From a bacterium (GTDB lineage Bacteria > Desulfobacterota > Anaeroferrophillalia > Anaeroferrophillales > Tharpellaceae), in the NCBI GenBank assembly GCA_029932385.1, contig JAOZQE010000011.1, positions 1 to 32,159 of the forward strand: a DNA stretch of 32,159 bases. Reading direction: 5' to 3'. The notes below the pieces were generated by a model that was not told the DNA's origin, did not search any database, and was given only the letters and a program-made list of their open reading frames with translations. A program made the translations under genes and the position numbers. Positions 20,101 through 29,038 of this stretch are shown one piece after another (within the stretch, counting starts at the first letter, position 1; each line of letters begins with the position of its first letter).

Positions 20101-20295
20101 TTTTTCCAGCAGCTGTTTCTGGTCTTGTTCATTATTCGATAAAGGCTGGGTGGCGGGACTGTCGGCAGAAGTCTTGCTTCTTTCTATCTTGAGAGCACTG
20201 CGCAGGGTTTCATTCTCCAGATACAAAGAAAAAGCCTGCTTCAGCAGTTCATCTTTATCCATTTCCTGCAGACGGCTGATTGACAGATCATCCAT
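17113..20295 (-). CDS. Cytoplasmic multi-PAS hybrid histidine kinase with C-terminal receiver
   Basis: Repeated PAS blocks, GGIAHDFNNLLAGIMGNLEVAL H-box, DQGHGI…GSGLGLSVIHSI, REC RILVLDDEELICE…LVILDLTIPGG; no evident TM segment. Confidence 0.94.
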   Translation of the reverse strand: MDDLSISRLQEMDKDELLKQAFSLYLENETLRSALKIERSKTSADSPATQPLSNNEQDQKQLLEKLSSMVITSNSRGKITYVNQACADISGFSKSELVGVDLLELVHEESRDLAMARIMVRARNNEPPEAHEYRMKRKDGSTVWVEIYGVTLEAADEPFLLINAVDVSRKVAADQALRKSESLFRGFADNIRAAIYLLNEKGEIFYANPFASELSGYSIKELMGLPGFAIIHPEEREMAVSRNQARLRGERVPAHYDMRLQVKGDKVIWVELHMEKFLIDGQAVSLGTAIDITARKESEQALRLSEEKFKNFAENLQVMIYTYDSKGKFTYVNRKCVQLAGYSRSEFLQMHFLDIVREDYRKMVLEHAMTRRIGQGDGQAYDVAVVNKEGQEFWLEISGIRLEGEGDEVTVLASAVNITDRMKSEKALKESEAKFRNLFEHSTDPMLLLDENGFFDCNQAAAKGLKAESKEALLIHPAGISPEFQPDGSSSRVKAELEINKAFSVGTNRFEWLHQDFTGHHFWADVSLTVIPFRNRKILFTVWRDISDIKKLEQLLRDEREQLMVTLRSIGDAVITTDIAGRVVLLNRVAEQLTGWSQKEAAGLMISEVLELVSGKTGEAVVNPLTQAVNKGIVLELSEDTVLLSRSGQHFKIADSASPIRDEKSQIIGGVMVFRDISDRERLQEEVLKFKKLESVGRLAGGIAHDFNNLLAGIMGNLEVALLRLIKDPERARENITKSIKASHRAAELTQKLLTFAKGGEPIKKTADLGEIICDSAEFVMSGSDIALEVDVAEDLWSAEVDTGQISQVIQNLVINAVQAMSDGGTISITVENIQFEVGEMPTLPLSPGAYIRISVRDQGHGIASGIRQKVFDPFFTTRPEGSGLGLSVIHSIIGKHDGHVAISSVPGKFTDFIVFLPALHGHRSNSKKDVMVENHKLQTGGRILVLDDEELICEILSVFLQSQGYDVVTVNDGREALAAYRQEKFFLVILDLTIPGGLGGRETIKLLREYDPEVKAVVSSGYANDPIMAEYEKYGFCGCLNKPYIFEDLLQLIGRIQSQ

Positions 20296-20381
20296 AAAAA
20301 ACCCATATTCCCAGATTAATAATCAACAACAGATACCCGCACCTGTCTGTCCAAAAGACCAGAGAACACCTGACAAATTGA

Positions 20382-20410
20382 ACTATGATTTATTTCCATC
20401 TTTTTGTCAA
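20382..20410 (-). promoter_or_regulatory. Candidate sigma-70-type promoter for the multi-PAS kinase
   Basis: Minus strand TTGACA - 17 nt - CATAGT, about 85 nt upstream of the ATG. Confidence 0.4.
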
Positions 20411-20493
20411 ATCAATTCATTGGAGGTAGCTGTCAGGCAGGCAATTTACATGGGCACTTAAATCTTGTGGCCGATGCAAACAGACACAAAAAA

Positions 20494-21033
20494 CTAATCG
20501 TTCGGCAACACTTTTTTGTCACGACAGGGGATACAGATATTTTTCCCATCCTGAGAACAGATACGGGTCTCCATCACCGCCTCGCCACACTCTTCGCAAA
20601 CCAGCGAAGCCAAAATCTTAGCCTTTTCCGGTGCCTCTATCGTAACCGCCTGTAAAGAGACAACCTCAGATTCATCTGCCTTAAGAAGCCATTTGATAAA
20701 AACCGGCCGATCAGCTCTGATGGCCGCCGGGATAGATGCCTGATTCAAAACCACCCGCACACCCTGACCGGTTTTACGAGCATAGAAGGTGTAAGCCTGT
20801 TTACCGTAATCTTTGAAAATCAGATTACCCTTGCCAAATGTACAGCCACTGATAAACTGCAGGGCATCAACCCCACAGGCGTTGTTTTCAGTAATTGCCA
20901 CCAGCTCTTCATCTTCAGAACGATACTGGGCCAGGAAATCCATAGCTGCGACTGTCATTCTGTAACCGATGGCCAGCCCCGGGCAACTGTGACCGTGAAA
21001 AGCCACCATTTTATCGTAATCGATCAACATCAA
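20494..21033 (-). CDS. FmdE-family protein (formylmethanofuran dehydrogenase subunit E-like) with C-terminal zinc finger
   Basis: AFHGHSCPGLAIGYRM, ENNACGVDALQFISGCTFGKGNL, KDYGKQAYTFYAR, CEECGEAVMETRIC…CIPCRD. Confidence 0.9.
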   Translation of the reverse strand: MMLIDYDKMVAFHGHSCPGLAIGYRMTVAAMDFLAQYRSEDEELVAITENNACGVDALQFISGCTFGKGNLIFKDYGKQAYTFYARKTGQGVRVVLNQASIPAAIRADRPVFIKWLLKADESEVVSLQAVTIEAPEKAKILASLVCEECGEAVMETRICSQDGKNICIPCRDKKVLPND

Positions 21034-21351
21034 TCAGGTCTCCTTTTCGATTAAACCTTAAATTAACCAGATGATTCCACATTTACCAATATATATCGGA
21101 TAACAATTATAGACAAAAACCCGTCAATAAGCTATAAAATTAATCAGTATTGTTTAACTGGGTATCGGTGCTGTACGACCCATATAATCTGGTCACTCAG
21201 TGCACGCTTTTTCAGGGGTACTTTACTTAAAAGAGCACCACCTAAAAATGCTGAGCATATCTGGCATAACTTGCATTCATAGTTAGATTATGAGATAATA
21301 ATTGTTAGTAATCAGTCGTACGCAGCCCATTTAAAACCTGAGAGGAGTTTC

Positions 21352-21945
21352 ATGACAACCCCCATACCCTGTCCCGCTTGCGCGAAACCGGTCAACCCGA
21401 AAAGCCGCTACTGCCCCCACTGCGGCCACGAGAACCGAATCGCCGACGCCTCTGTCGATCCCTTCTGCCCACGCTGTAATATTGCTTTGGAACCGCATGA
21501 TTATCGGCACAACGATGCTATGATCTGCCCGGAATGCTCGGGTCTCTGGTTTGATCGGATTGAATTCAATTACCTGGCCTCTGAACGCGATGTCTATCAG
21601 GATCAGAGCCTGCCGAAAAGCTATCAGCGCCCGACCCTGCAGACCGAAGCCGGTTATCTTCCCTGTGTCCGCTGCAACACCCCGATGATGAAAAAAAACT
21701 TCCATAATATATCAGGGGTTATGATTGATATCTGCGGTGATCACGGAATCTGGCTTGATGCCGGAGAGATCGAAGCGATCCGTTCATTCATCGCCAACGG
21801 CGGCCTTGATAAGTCACAGGATCGTAGCATTGAGCACAACAATTTAGCTATCAAAGAACTTGCCACCCGGGTCCATGAAGTTGAATTCACACAGAGAGTG
21901 CTCCACTTTTTTGATTTTAAATATTGGCTGTTCAAGATTTTTTAA
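21352..21945 (+). CDS. Multi-zinc-ribbon (zf-TFIIB-type) protein of unknown function
   Basis: CPAC…CPHCG, CPRC…CPECSGLWFDRIE, CVRCNTPM…CGDHGIWLDAGEIEAI. Confidence 0.88.
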   Translation: MTTPIPCPACAKPVNPKSRYCPHCGHENRIADASVDPFCPRCNIALEPHDYRHNDAMICPECSGLWFDRIEFNYLASERDVYQDQSLPKSYQRPTLQTEAGYLPCVRCNTPMMKKNFHNISGVMIDICGDHGIWLDAGEIEAIRSFIANGGLDKSQDRSIEHNNLAIKELATRVHEVEFTQRVLHFFDFKYWLFKIF

Positions 21946-22002
21946 TTGCAACCGGCCCTCTAGCTCCGAGCCGCCACCTTAACCTGAGTATAAACATTCA
22001 AA

Positions 22003-22599
22003 ATGAATAACAAACAGGCTATTCCTTCAGAACTGAGCCAGGCCGCAAATTCACTCAATCAGGTTCTGGCAAAAGTGGTTGACAGTTGCGGCCCTAGCCT
22101 CAAAGAGGCGGTCGCGTTAAGCTGCAAGGCTTTGCGAAACGGCAACAAAATTCTCTTTTTCGGTAACGGCGGCAGTGCCACCCAGGCTCAGCATCTGGCA
22201 GCTGAATTAATCAACCGTTTTCAGCTTGAGCGCAAACCTCTGGCCGCCCTGGCACTGACTCCTGATGCCGCAGTCATTACCTCGATCGGCAATGACTACT
22301 CTTTCACCGAACTTTTCAGTCGTCAGCTTATCGGTCTTGGACAACCCGGTGATATTGCTGTCGCTTTGAGCACCAGCGGAACTTCAGAAAATATTGCCGC
22401 CGGCTTAAAGCAGGCCCGAACGCAGGATCTTATCACAATCGGTCTGCTCGGCCGTGATGGCGGTGTCTGTATCGAATTTTGTGATATCAGCCTGCTGGTT
22501 CAAGCGACCGAAACCGCCCGAATTCAGGAAGCCCATCTACTTTTAGGACATCTGTTTTGTGAACTGGTTGAAAAAGAGATGGCCGCCAACAGTCATTGA
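22003..22599 (+). CDS. gmhA: SIS-domain phosphoheptose isomerase
   Basis: FFGNGGSATQAQHLAAELINRF, ALSTSGTSENI, RIQEAHLLLGHLFCELVE. Confidence 0.9.
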   Translation: MNNKQAIPSELSQAANSLNQVLAKVVDSCGPSLKEAVALSCKALRNGNKILFFGNGGSATQAQHLAAELINRFQLERKPLAALALTPDAAVITSIGNDYSFTELFSRQLIGLGQPGDIAVALSTSGTSENIAAGLKQARTQDLITIGLLGRDGGVCIEFCDISLLVQATETARIQEAHLLLGHLFCELVEKEMAANSH

Positions 22600-22613
22600 G
22601 AGGGTAAAGCGAG

Positions 22614-23561
22614 ATGAAGGAAATTAAGCTGGACAAAAGAAAACTCTCAACCTACGCCCTGGCATCACGACCGAGCAAGGTCAGTGTCAATAATTTTGCC
22701 CGGGAACTTAACGGCATGGAAACCGTCACCGGCCTGCTCGATAAACTGCCGGGATTTCTCGCAGCTGATGACCTGAAAAAGGTGATCCGGGCGATCACCT
22801 TTGCCCACCGCCAGCAACGTACAATCCTGCTCGGCCTCGGCGCCCATGTCATCAAGGTCGGCCTGACGCCGTTGCTGCTGCAGCTGGTTGAAAAAGGCGT
22901 TCTCAACGGTTTCGCCCTGAACGGGGCCGGAATTATTCACGATTTTGAACTGGCCTTGGGCGGACACACCTCGGAAGATGTCGCTGAGGGCATAACCGAA
23001 GGCAATTTCGGCATGGCCAAAGAGACTGGCGAGCTCTTAAATCGAGCCATCCTGCTCGGTGACCGTGAAGGCCTCGGTTTAGGCGCCGCTGTTGGCAAAA
23101 TGATCTGGGAGGAGAAACTGCCGTACCGGGAGATGAGCCTTCTCGGACAATGCTACCGCATGCAGATTCCGACAACCGTACATGTTGCCATCGGCACGGA
23201 TATTATCCATATGCATGCCGCCGCCGACGGAGCCGCAATCGGCCGCACCAGCCTGAGAGACTTTGACACCTTCTGTTCTATGGTCGCGAGCCTTGAAAGC
23301 GGAGTCTATATAAATCTTGGCTCAGCCGTAATCCTGCCTGAAGTTTTCTTGAAAGCAATTTCATTAGTGCGCAATCTCGGCCACCAAATCAACAATCTGA
23401 CTACGGTTAATATGGATTTCAACCGGCAATACCGATCCTTTGAAAATGTTGTCAAACGCCCGACTCTGGGCACAGGACATGGTTATCAGATTATTGGCCA
23501 TCATGAAATTATGTTCCCGCTGCTGGTCGCCGGAATTTTAGCCACACTCGAAGAGGAGTAA
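22614..23561 (+). CDS. Conserved protein with weak deoxyhypusine-synthase-like resemblance; function unknown
   Basis: Complete ORF between gmhA and proC; LGLGAHVIKVGLTPLLLQLVEKGVLNGFALNGAGIIHDFELALGGH and HHEIMFPLLVAGIL recall blocks of the DHS fold but the substrate/lysine motif is not obvious. Confidence 0.8.
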   Translation: MKEIKLDKRKLSTYALASRPSKVSVNNFARELNGMETVTGLLDKLPGFLAADDLKKVIRAITFAHRQQRTILLGLGAHVIKVGLTPLLLQLVEKGVLNGFALNGAGIIHDFELALGGHTSEDVAEGITEGNFGMAKETGELLNRAILLGDREGLGLGAAVGKMIWEEKLPYREMSLLGQCYRMQIPTTVHVAIGTDIIHMHAAADGAAIGRTSLRDFDTFCSMVASLESGVYINLGSAVILPEVFLKAISLVRNLGHQINNLTTVNMDFNRQYRSFENVVKRPTLGTGHGYQIIGHHEIMFPLLVAGILATLEEE

Positions 23562-23568
23562 AGCAAAA

Positions 23569-24378
23569 ATGGATATAGCCAACTATAAAATCGGCATTAT
23601 CGGCGGCGGCAATATGGGGCGGGCGATTATCAGAGGACTTGCCGAAAGCCTGTCAAGTTCGAAAATAACCGCCTGGGATGCCGACAGTAACTGCCGCGAA
23701 AGCCTTGAAAATGATCTACAGGTCACTATTGCTCAGGATAATCGTGAACTGGCAACCGATTGTGACATAATTATTCTTGCTGTCAAACCGCAGATTATCA
23801 CGCCCGTAGTGACCGAGATCGCCGATATTCTAACGGATAACAAGCTGCTGATCTCGATTGCGGCCGGCGTACCCTGTGAACGACTGGAAAAACCTTTATC
23901 AAACAGAGTACCCACCATCCGGATTATGCCCAATACCCCGGCCCTGATCAACCGGGGCATATCCGCAATTGCAGCGGGTCGTGATGCCGGTGAAGAACAC
24001 CTGGCTATTACTCAGGCAATCTTCTCCTGTCTCGGTGAAACCGTAATTGTTCCGGAAAGTTCGATGGATATGGTAACCGCCGTCTCCGGTAGCGGGCCGG
24101 CGTATGTTTTTCTGGTTATCGAAGCCCTGCTTGATGCCGCAGTCGGTATCGGCATGAACCGGGAACTCGCCCGAACTCTGGTTATCGAGACAATTTTAGG
24201 CTCCACCGAACTCGTTAAAGAGACCGGCAAACAACCGATGGAGCTGAAAGATATGGTCACATCACCCGGCGGCACCACCATCGCCGGTTTGGCGGAACTG
24301 GAGAAAAACGGTCTCCGTCAGGCTTTTAACGCCGCTCTTGCCAGCGCCTGTCAACGGTCGCAAGAATTGGGAAAATAG
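23569..24378 (+). CDS. proC: Pyrroline-5-carboxylate reductase
   Basis: IGIIGGGNMGRAIIRGL, RIMPNTPALINRGISAI, SGSGPAYVFLVIEAL, VTSPGGTTIAGLAELE. Confidence 0.97.
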   Translation: MDIANYKIGIIGGGNMGRAIIRGLAESLSSSKITAWDADSNCRESLENDLQVTIAQDNRELATDCDIIILAVKPQIITPVVTEIADILTDNKLLISIAAGVPCERLEKPLSNRVPTIRIMPNTPALINRGISAIAAGRDAGEEHLAITQAIFSCLGETVIVPESSMDMVTAVSGSGPAYVFLVIEALLDAAVGIGMNRELARTLVIETILGSTELVKETGKQPMELKDMVTSPGGTTIAGLAELEKNGLRQAFNAALASACQRSQELGK

Positions 24379-24461
24379 GTGGCCGGGATTCTGGCTTTAG
24401 AAAAGCAAAATACTGACTTTGGTAACAAATAACTAACTATAATTATAATTTATTAGAGATA

Positions 24462-25376
24462 ATGGATAAATTAATCAGGAAAATTGAGCAGCTAAAAAGT
24501 GAGCGCCAGGCGGTTATCCTAGCGCACAATTATGAACCTCCGGAAATTCAGGATATTGCGGACATTGTCGGTGATTCACTGGGTCTCAGTATTGACGCGG
24601 CTAAACTTGACAATCCCGTAATCGTTTTCTGCGGCGTCAGTTTTATGGCTGAAAGTGCGGCAATTTTAGCGCCGGATAAACAGGTTCTCCTGCCACGATT
24701 AAATTGTGGTTGCGGCCTGGCCGATATGGCGAATGCAGCCGCATTAAGAAAAATACGGGGCAAACACCCCGATGCTGTGGTTGTCACTTACGTCAACTCT
24801 TCGGCGGCGGTTAAAGCGGAAAGCGATATCTGCTGCACTTCAGGTAATGCCGTAAATGTTGTCAGATCGATTCCCAAGGATAAGGATATTATCTTTGTCC
24901 CTGATCGTAATCTCGGCGCCTATGTCCAGACCCAGACCGGCCGGAAGATGATTTTATGGGATGGCGCCTGCCCGATTCACGATGTTATTTCCGCCGACGA
25001 TATCACAACGGCCCGGGCAGCTTATCCTGACGCTCTGGCTATCGTCCACCCTGAATGCAAACCTGAGGTTGTGGCAATGGCGGACAGTGTCTGCAGTACC
25101 GGCGGTATGTTCGACTTTGTTGCCGGCACCAACCATAAAGAATTTATTGTCGTTACTGAAGAAGGGATGCTCTATCCCTTACGCCAGGCTCACCCAGATC
25201 GAACCTTCTATCCGGTTAAAAAAGGTGGCATGATCTGCCCCGACATGAAAATGATCTCACTTGATGATGTCTGCACCAGCCTGGAAAAGATGGAGTACAT
25301 CATTACTGTAAACCCGGAAACCGCCACCAAGGCCCGACTCGCCCTGGAGAGGATGCTGACTGTCCCGCGCAATTGA
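24462..25376 (+). CDS. nadA: Quinolinate synthase A
   Basis: AVILAHNYEPPEIQDIADIVGDSLGLS, CGVSFMAESAAIL, VTYVNSSAAVKAESDICCTSGNA, VPDRNLGAYV, HPECKPEV, CPDMKMI. Confidence 0.98.
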   Translation: MDKLIRKIEQLKSERQAVILAHNYEPPEIQDIADIVGDSLGLSIDAAKLDNPVIVFCGVSFMAESAAILAPDKQVLLPRLNCGCGLADMANAAALRKIRGKHPDAVVVTYVNSSAAVKAESDICCTSGNAVNVVRSIPKDKDIIFVPDRNLGAYVQTQTGRKMILWDGACPIHDVISADDITTARAAYPDALAIVHPECKPEVVAMADSVCSTGGMFDFVAGTNHKEFIVVTEEGMLYPLRQAHPDRTFYPVKKGGMICPDMKMISLDDVCTSLEKMEYIITVNPETATKARLALERMLTVPRN

Positions 25377-25441
25377 AACCTTTATAAATTTAGCAACTTA
25401 CCAAAATTCCCCTGGATACAGACAACACCCGCACCAGAAGC

Positions 25442-25481
25442 AAAAAAAACCCGCTCAAATTATATTTTAAGCGGGCTTTTT
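25442..25481. terminator. Rho-independent terminator between convergent nadA and rubrerythrin genes
   Basis: AAAAAACCCGCTCAAA…TTTAAGCGGGCTTTTT hairpin flanked by A and T tracts. Confidence 0.85.
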
Positions 25482-25504
25482 GGGGGACTAATTTCTATTA
25501 CAAA

Positions 25505-26080
25505 TCAGTAGTTTTCTCCCAGCAACTCAAAATGGGCCTGAGCATGGTCACAAGCGGGACAAACTTCCGGAGCCTCGCTGCCGCTGTGGAGATAGCCGCA
25601 ATTACGGCAGCGCCAGACAACTTCGCCGTCACGTTTGAAAACTTTACCGGCTTCAATATTTGCGGCCAAATCAAGAAAGCGTTTTTCATGCTGCTTTTCA
25701 GCCACGGCAATCGCGGTAAAAATTTCGGCGATATCATCAAAACCCTCTTCTTTGGCAATCACCGCAAATTCCGGATACATCTCGGTATGCTCATGGTTTT
25801 CACCGGCAGCTGAACCTTTAAGATTCTCCAGAGTTGATGCAACCACGCCGGCCGGGAACGAGCCGCAGACTTCAACTTCACCACCCTCCAGCAACTTAAA
25901 CAGACGCTTGGCGTGCTCTTTCTCCTGATCTGCGGTTTCGGCAAATATTTCAGAAATCTGCACAAAACCCTCTTTTTTAGCTTTGCTGGCAAAATAGGTG
26001 TAGCGGTTCCGCGCCTGACTCTCACCGGCAAAAGCGGCAAGAATATTTTTTTCTGTTTTACTTCCTTTTAATTCGGCCAT
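25505..26080 (-). CDS. rbr: Rubrerythrin (start moved to internal ATG at 26080; ORF opens at 26095)
   Basis: NILAAFAGESQARNRYTYFASKA, DQEKEHAKRLF, rubredoxin-like CRNCGYLHSG…CPACDHAQAHFE; GGAGGAGG RBS lies inside the longer ORF, before ATGATGGCC. Confidence 0.95.
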   Translation of the reverse strand: MAELKGSKTEKNILAAFAGESQARNRYTYFASKAKKEGFVQISEIFAETADQEKEHAKRLFKLLEGGEVEVCGSFPAGVVASTLENLKGSAAGENHEHTEMYPEFAVIAKEEGFDDIAEIFTAIAVAEKQHEKRFLDLAANIEAGKVFKRDGEVVWRCRNCGYLHSGSEAPEVCPACDHAQAHFELLGENY

Positions 26081-26149
26081 CATATCCTCCTCCATTATTC
26101 AGGTTAAAAATTTTACTGTTTATTTCAGATAAAGTTCATCATATTAATC

Positions 26150-26178
26150 TTCATACACGAAATGCAGCCCGGCGTCAA
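26150..26178 (-). promoter_or_regulatory. Candidate promoter of rubrerythrin
   Basis: Minus strand TTGACG - 17 nt - TATGAA, about 70 nt upstream of the start. Confidence 0.4.
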
Positions 26179-26264
26179 CCTTAATCAGACAAAATCAACC
26201 CGACAATTTTTACTTGCATCGTCAGTAAAATCACTCTATATCGTTTTATCAAATACCATAAACC

Positions 26265-26684
26265 ATGACCAGAGACCGAATTCCTATGGATAAAATAAGG
26301 CAATTTTTCAAAAGAGACCGCTTTGCGAAACATAATGATATTACCCTCCTTGAAATTAGTCCCGGCTACGCCAAGGCTGAATTAATTATCAGCGACAAAC
26401 ATCTCAACGGGGTTGACATTACCCACGGCGGCGCAATTTTCACTCTCGCCGATCTTGCTTTTGCCGTCGCTTCAAATTCGCATGGCACGGTTGCCGTCGG
26501 GGTCAGCGCTACTATCTCCTACCTCAAGGCAACCAGTAAAGGAACACTCACAGCCGAAGCCAAAGAGGTTGCCTTGAATCCCAAACTGGCGACCTATCAG
26601 GTCGAAGTCCGTGATGCAGGCAAAGACCTGGTTGCTATTTTCCAGGGAACCGTTTATCGCAAAAAACAGGCCCTTGCCTTATGA
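26265..26684 (+). CDS. PaaI-family hotdog thioesterase
   Basis: LNGVDITHGGAIFTLADLAFAVASNS, VGVSATISYLKATSKGTLTAEA; start may be the second ATG at 26286. Confidence 0.9.
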   Translation: MTRDRIPMDKIRQFFKRDRFAKHNDITLLEISPGYAKAELIISDKHLNGVDITHGGAIFTLADLAFAVASNSHGTVAVGVSATISYLKATSKGTLTAEAKEVALNPKLATYQVEVRDAGKDLVAIFQGTVYRKKQALAL

Positions 26685-26706
26685 GTAATTAGTTAAATTT
26701 AGTTTT

Positions 26707-28170
26707 TTATTTAATTTCCGGTAATTCAGCAAACTCAATTCCCAGTGCCAGAGCCACTCCTTTACCGTAATCCGGGTCAGCCTTCATACAGTTTCCGATA
26801 TGCCGCAGCTGAATTGGTTTTGGAGCATCACCGATTGACCGGGCCGTATTCGCAAACAGCAGCTCCTGCTGCTCTTTGCTCATCAGGCGAAACAGTTGAC
26901 CGGGCTGCGAGTAGTAGTCATCATCTTCCTTGTGATTCCAATGATCGGCCGCTCCCTCTAGACTCAATGGCGGTTCGGCAAACTCGGCCTGCTCCTGCCA
27001 CTGGCCATAACTGTTCGGCTCATAGCCCAAGGTTGAGCCGTGATTTCCGTCAACCCGCATGGCCCCGTCACGATGGTAGATGTGAAATGGACAACGGGCA
27101 GCATTGACCGGAATCAGGTGGTGGTTGACCCCAAGCCGGTAACGCTGGGCGTCGCCATAAGAAAAGAGACGGCCTTGCAGCATTTTATCCGGCGAAAAAC
27201 CGATTCCGGGAACCACATTCGCAGGATTGAAAGCCGCCTGTTCGACCTCGGCAAAATAGTTTTCCGGGTTGCGGTTGAGTTCAAGCACCCCGACTTCAAT
27301 CAGAGGATAATCCTTGTGGGGCCAGACTTTACTTAAATCAAAAGGGTTATAGGGGCAGGTAGCGGCCTCTTTTTCCGGCATCACCTGAACAAACATGGTC
27401 CAGCGCGGAAAATCTCCTCCCTCGATATTCTCATAGAGATCACGCTGGTGACTCTCACGGCACTTGCCAATCATCATTTCCGATTCCTGATCAGTCAAGT
27501 TGCGGATTCCCTGCTGCGTCCGAAAATGAAATTTAACCCAGTAGCGTTCGCTGTCGGCATTAATCAGGCTGAAGGTGTGACTGCCGAAACCGTGCATATG
27601 ACGATATGAAGCGGGAATGCCCCGGTCGCTCATGACAATCGTGACCTGATGCAATGCTTCCGGCAATGAGCTCCAGAAATCCCAGTTATTCAGGGCGCTG
27701 CGGAGATTGGTGCGCGGATCCCGTTTAACCGCATGATTAAGATCGGGGAATTTAAGCGGGTCGCGAAGAAAGAAGACCGGAGTGTTGTTGCCGACCAGAT
27801 CCCAATTGCCCTCTTCGGTATAAAATTTAACCGCAAAGCCCCGGATATCTCGCTCCGCATCCGCGGCCCCGCGCTCACCGGCAACTGTGGAAAAGCGAGT
27901 GAAAAGTTCAGTTTTCTTACCAATCTCCGAAAAAATTTTGGCCCGGGAATAGCGGGTAATGTCATGGGTTACGGTAAAGGTACCGTAGGCCCCCGATCCC
28001 TTGGCATGCATCCGCCGCTCGGGAATAACTTCACGGTCAAAATGGGCCAGCTTTTCCAGGAACCAGACATCCTGCAATAACATCGGCCCGCGCGGACCGG
28101 CGGTCATAATATTCTGATTATCGACAACCGGTGCACCCGAATTGGTGGTAAGTTTTTTTGATTCATTCAT
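26707..28170 (-). CDS. katA: Monofunctional heme catalase
   Basis: [85 protein letters not shown], heme-ligand region [15 protein letters not shown]. Confidence 0.98.
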   Translation of the reverse strand: MNESKKLTTNSGAPVVDNQNIMTAGPRGPMLLQDVWFLEKLAHFDREVIPERRMHAKGSGAYGTFTVTHDITRYSRAKIFSEIGKKTELFTRFSTVAGERGAADAERDIRGFAVKFYTEEGNWDLVGNNTPVFFLRDPLKFPDLNHAVKRDPRTNLRSALNNWDFWSSLPEALHQVTIVMSDRGIPASYRHMHGFGSHTFSLINADSERYWVKFHFRTQQGIRNLTDQESEMMIGKCRESHQRDLYENIEGGDFPRWTMFVQVMPEKEAATCPYNPFDLSKVWPHKDYPLIEVGVLELNRNPENYFAEVEQAAFNPANVVPGIGFSPDKMLQGRLFSYGDAQRYRLGVNHHLIPVNAARCPFHIYHRDGAMRVDGNHGSTLGYEPNSYGQWQEQAEFAEPPLSLEGAADHWNHKEDDDYYSQPGQLFRLMSKEQQELLFANTARSIGDAPKPIQLRHIGNCMKADPDYGKGVALALGIEFAELPEIK

Positions 28171-28274
28171 CTGCGGTCTCCTTTGGTTTAGTTTGCAATC
28201 GTTGACATTTTCGGCTGGTCTTAAAATTGTAAAAGCAACCCACCATTTTCCAAAACTTTATTTTTTTATAAACT

Positions 28275-28288
28275 TTACTACATAGTAA
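28275..28288. promoter_or_regulatory. Candidate PerR/Fur-type operator upstream of katA
   Basis: TTACTA-CA-TAGTAA inverted repeat in the katA-perR intergenic region; similar half-sites TTACTAA (28828) and TACTAA (28845) upstream of the regulator gene. Confidence 0.4.
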
Positions 28289-28342
28289 TTTTTATTATTA
28301 TAAGGCAAAAAAAAGCGCGAACTTTTTTCTAATTTATTGCAA

Positions 28343-28798
28343 TCAATTCTGCAGGCACTTATCACAGATACCATGTAGCACCACATTTTTATGCTGGATC
28401 TTACCCCACCCGGTAACCGCTTCCGGCAGATTTGACTCATCAAAAACCCGCCACTGGAAATCGATTATCTCCTTACACTTATCACAGATCAGGTGATGGT
28501 GCTGCAGCATCTGAGCTTCAAATCGCGCCTGGCTCTCCGCAGTCTGGACTTTACGAATCAAACCATGACTCTCAAATGTCGTCAACGTCCGATAGATGGT
28601 ATCCAGTGAAATCGTCGGCATCCGTTTTTTTAAACGCTGATAAACAGTCTCTGCGGAGGGATGATCTAAGGCCACCGCCAGTTCATGATAAATCTCCAGG
28701 CGCTGATGCGTAAGTTTAAGACCCGCAGCTTTACAGGCAGATTCAAAATCATCTAGTTTTTCCTGAAGTGACATCTTTTCTTCGTACTGGTTGAGCAC
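28343..28798 (-). CDS. perR: Fur-family regulator, PerR-like
   Basis: LKLTHQRLEIYHELA…HPSAETVYQRLKKRMPTISLDTIYRTLTTFESHGLI, HHHLICDKCKEIIDF, C-terminal CDKC; adjacent to katA and near rubrerythrin. Confidence 0.88.
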   Translation of the reverse strand: MLNQYEEKMSLQEKLDDFESACKAAGLKLTHQRLEIYHELAVALDHPSAETVYQRLKKRMPTISLDTIYRTLTTFESHGLIRKVQTAESQARFEAQMLQHHHLICDKCKEIIDFQWRVFDESNLPEAVTGWGKIQHKNVVLHGICDKCLQN

Positions 28799-28927
28799 TG
28801 ACCACCTTCCATATCAAATAAGATTAATTACTAACTAATAAATATACTAATCAGAATAAAACGTCAAGCTCTTTTTAAGATCATTTCAAATAACGAAAAA
28901 AAATCATGCACGAATCAAGCTATTTTA

Positions 28928-28943
28928 TTGACATCAACGTCAA
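28928..28943. promoter_or_regulatory. Candidate operator/-35 region upstream of the BKACE operon
   Basis: TTGAC-ATCAAC-GTCAA inverted repeat, about 95 nt upstream of the likely GTG start. Confidence 0.3.
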
Positions 28944-29038
28944 CAAACATTATCCAAAGATATAGTGTATGTAAAACCATTCATTTTTAATCGTCCAAGC
29001 CATTTTTAATGTCACGGATACCATCAAGGAGAGATAGA

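Noticed and set aside
19564-20142. 192-aa plus-strand ORF inside the multi-PAS kinase
   Set aside because: Antisense to conserved PAS domains.
17113-20295. Repeated PAS blocks as possible recent internal duplication
   Set aside because: Blocks are similar only at motif level, normal for multi-PAS kinases.
21262-21274. Possible sigma-54 promoter TGGCATAACTTGC upstream of the zinc-ribbon gene
   Set aside because: GG-to-GC spacing is 2 nt too short for the -24/-12 consensus.
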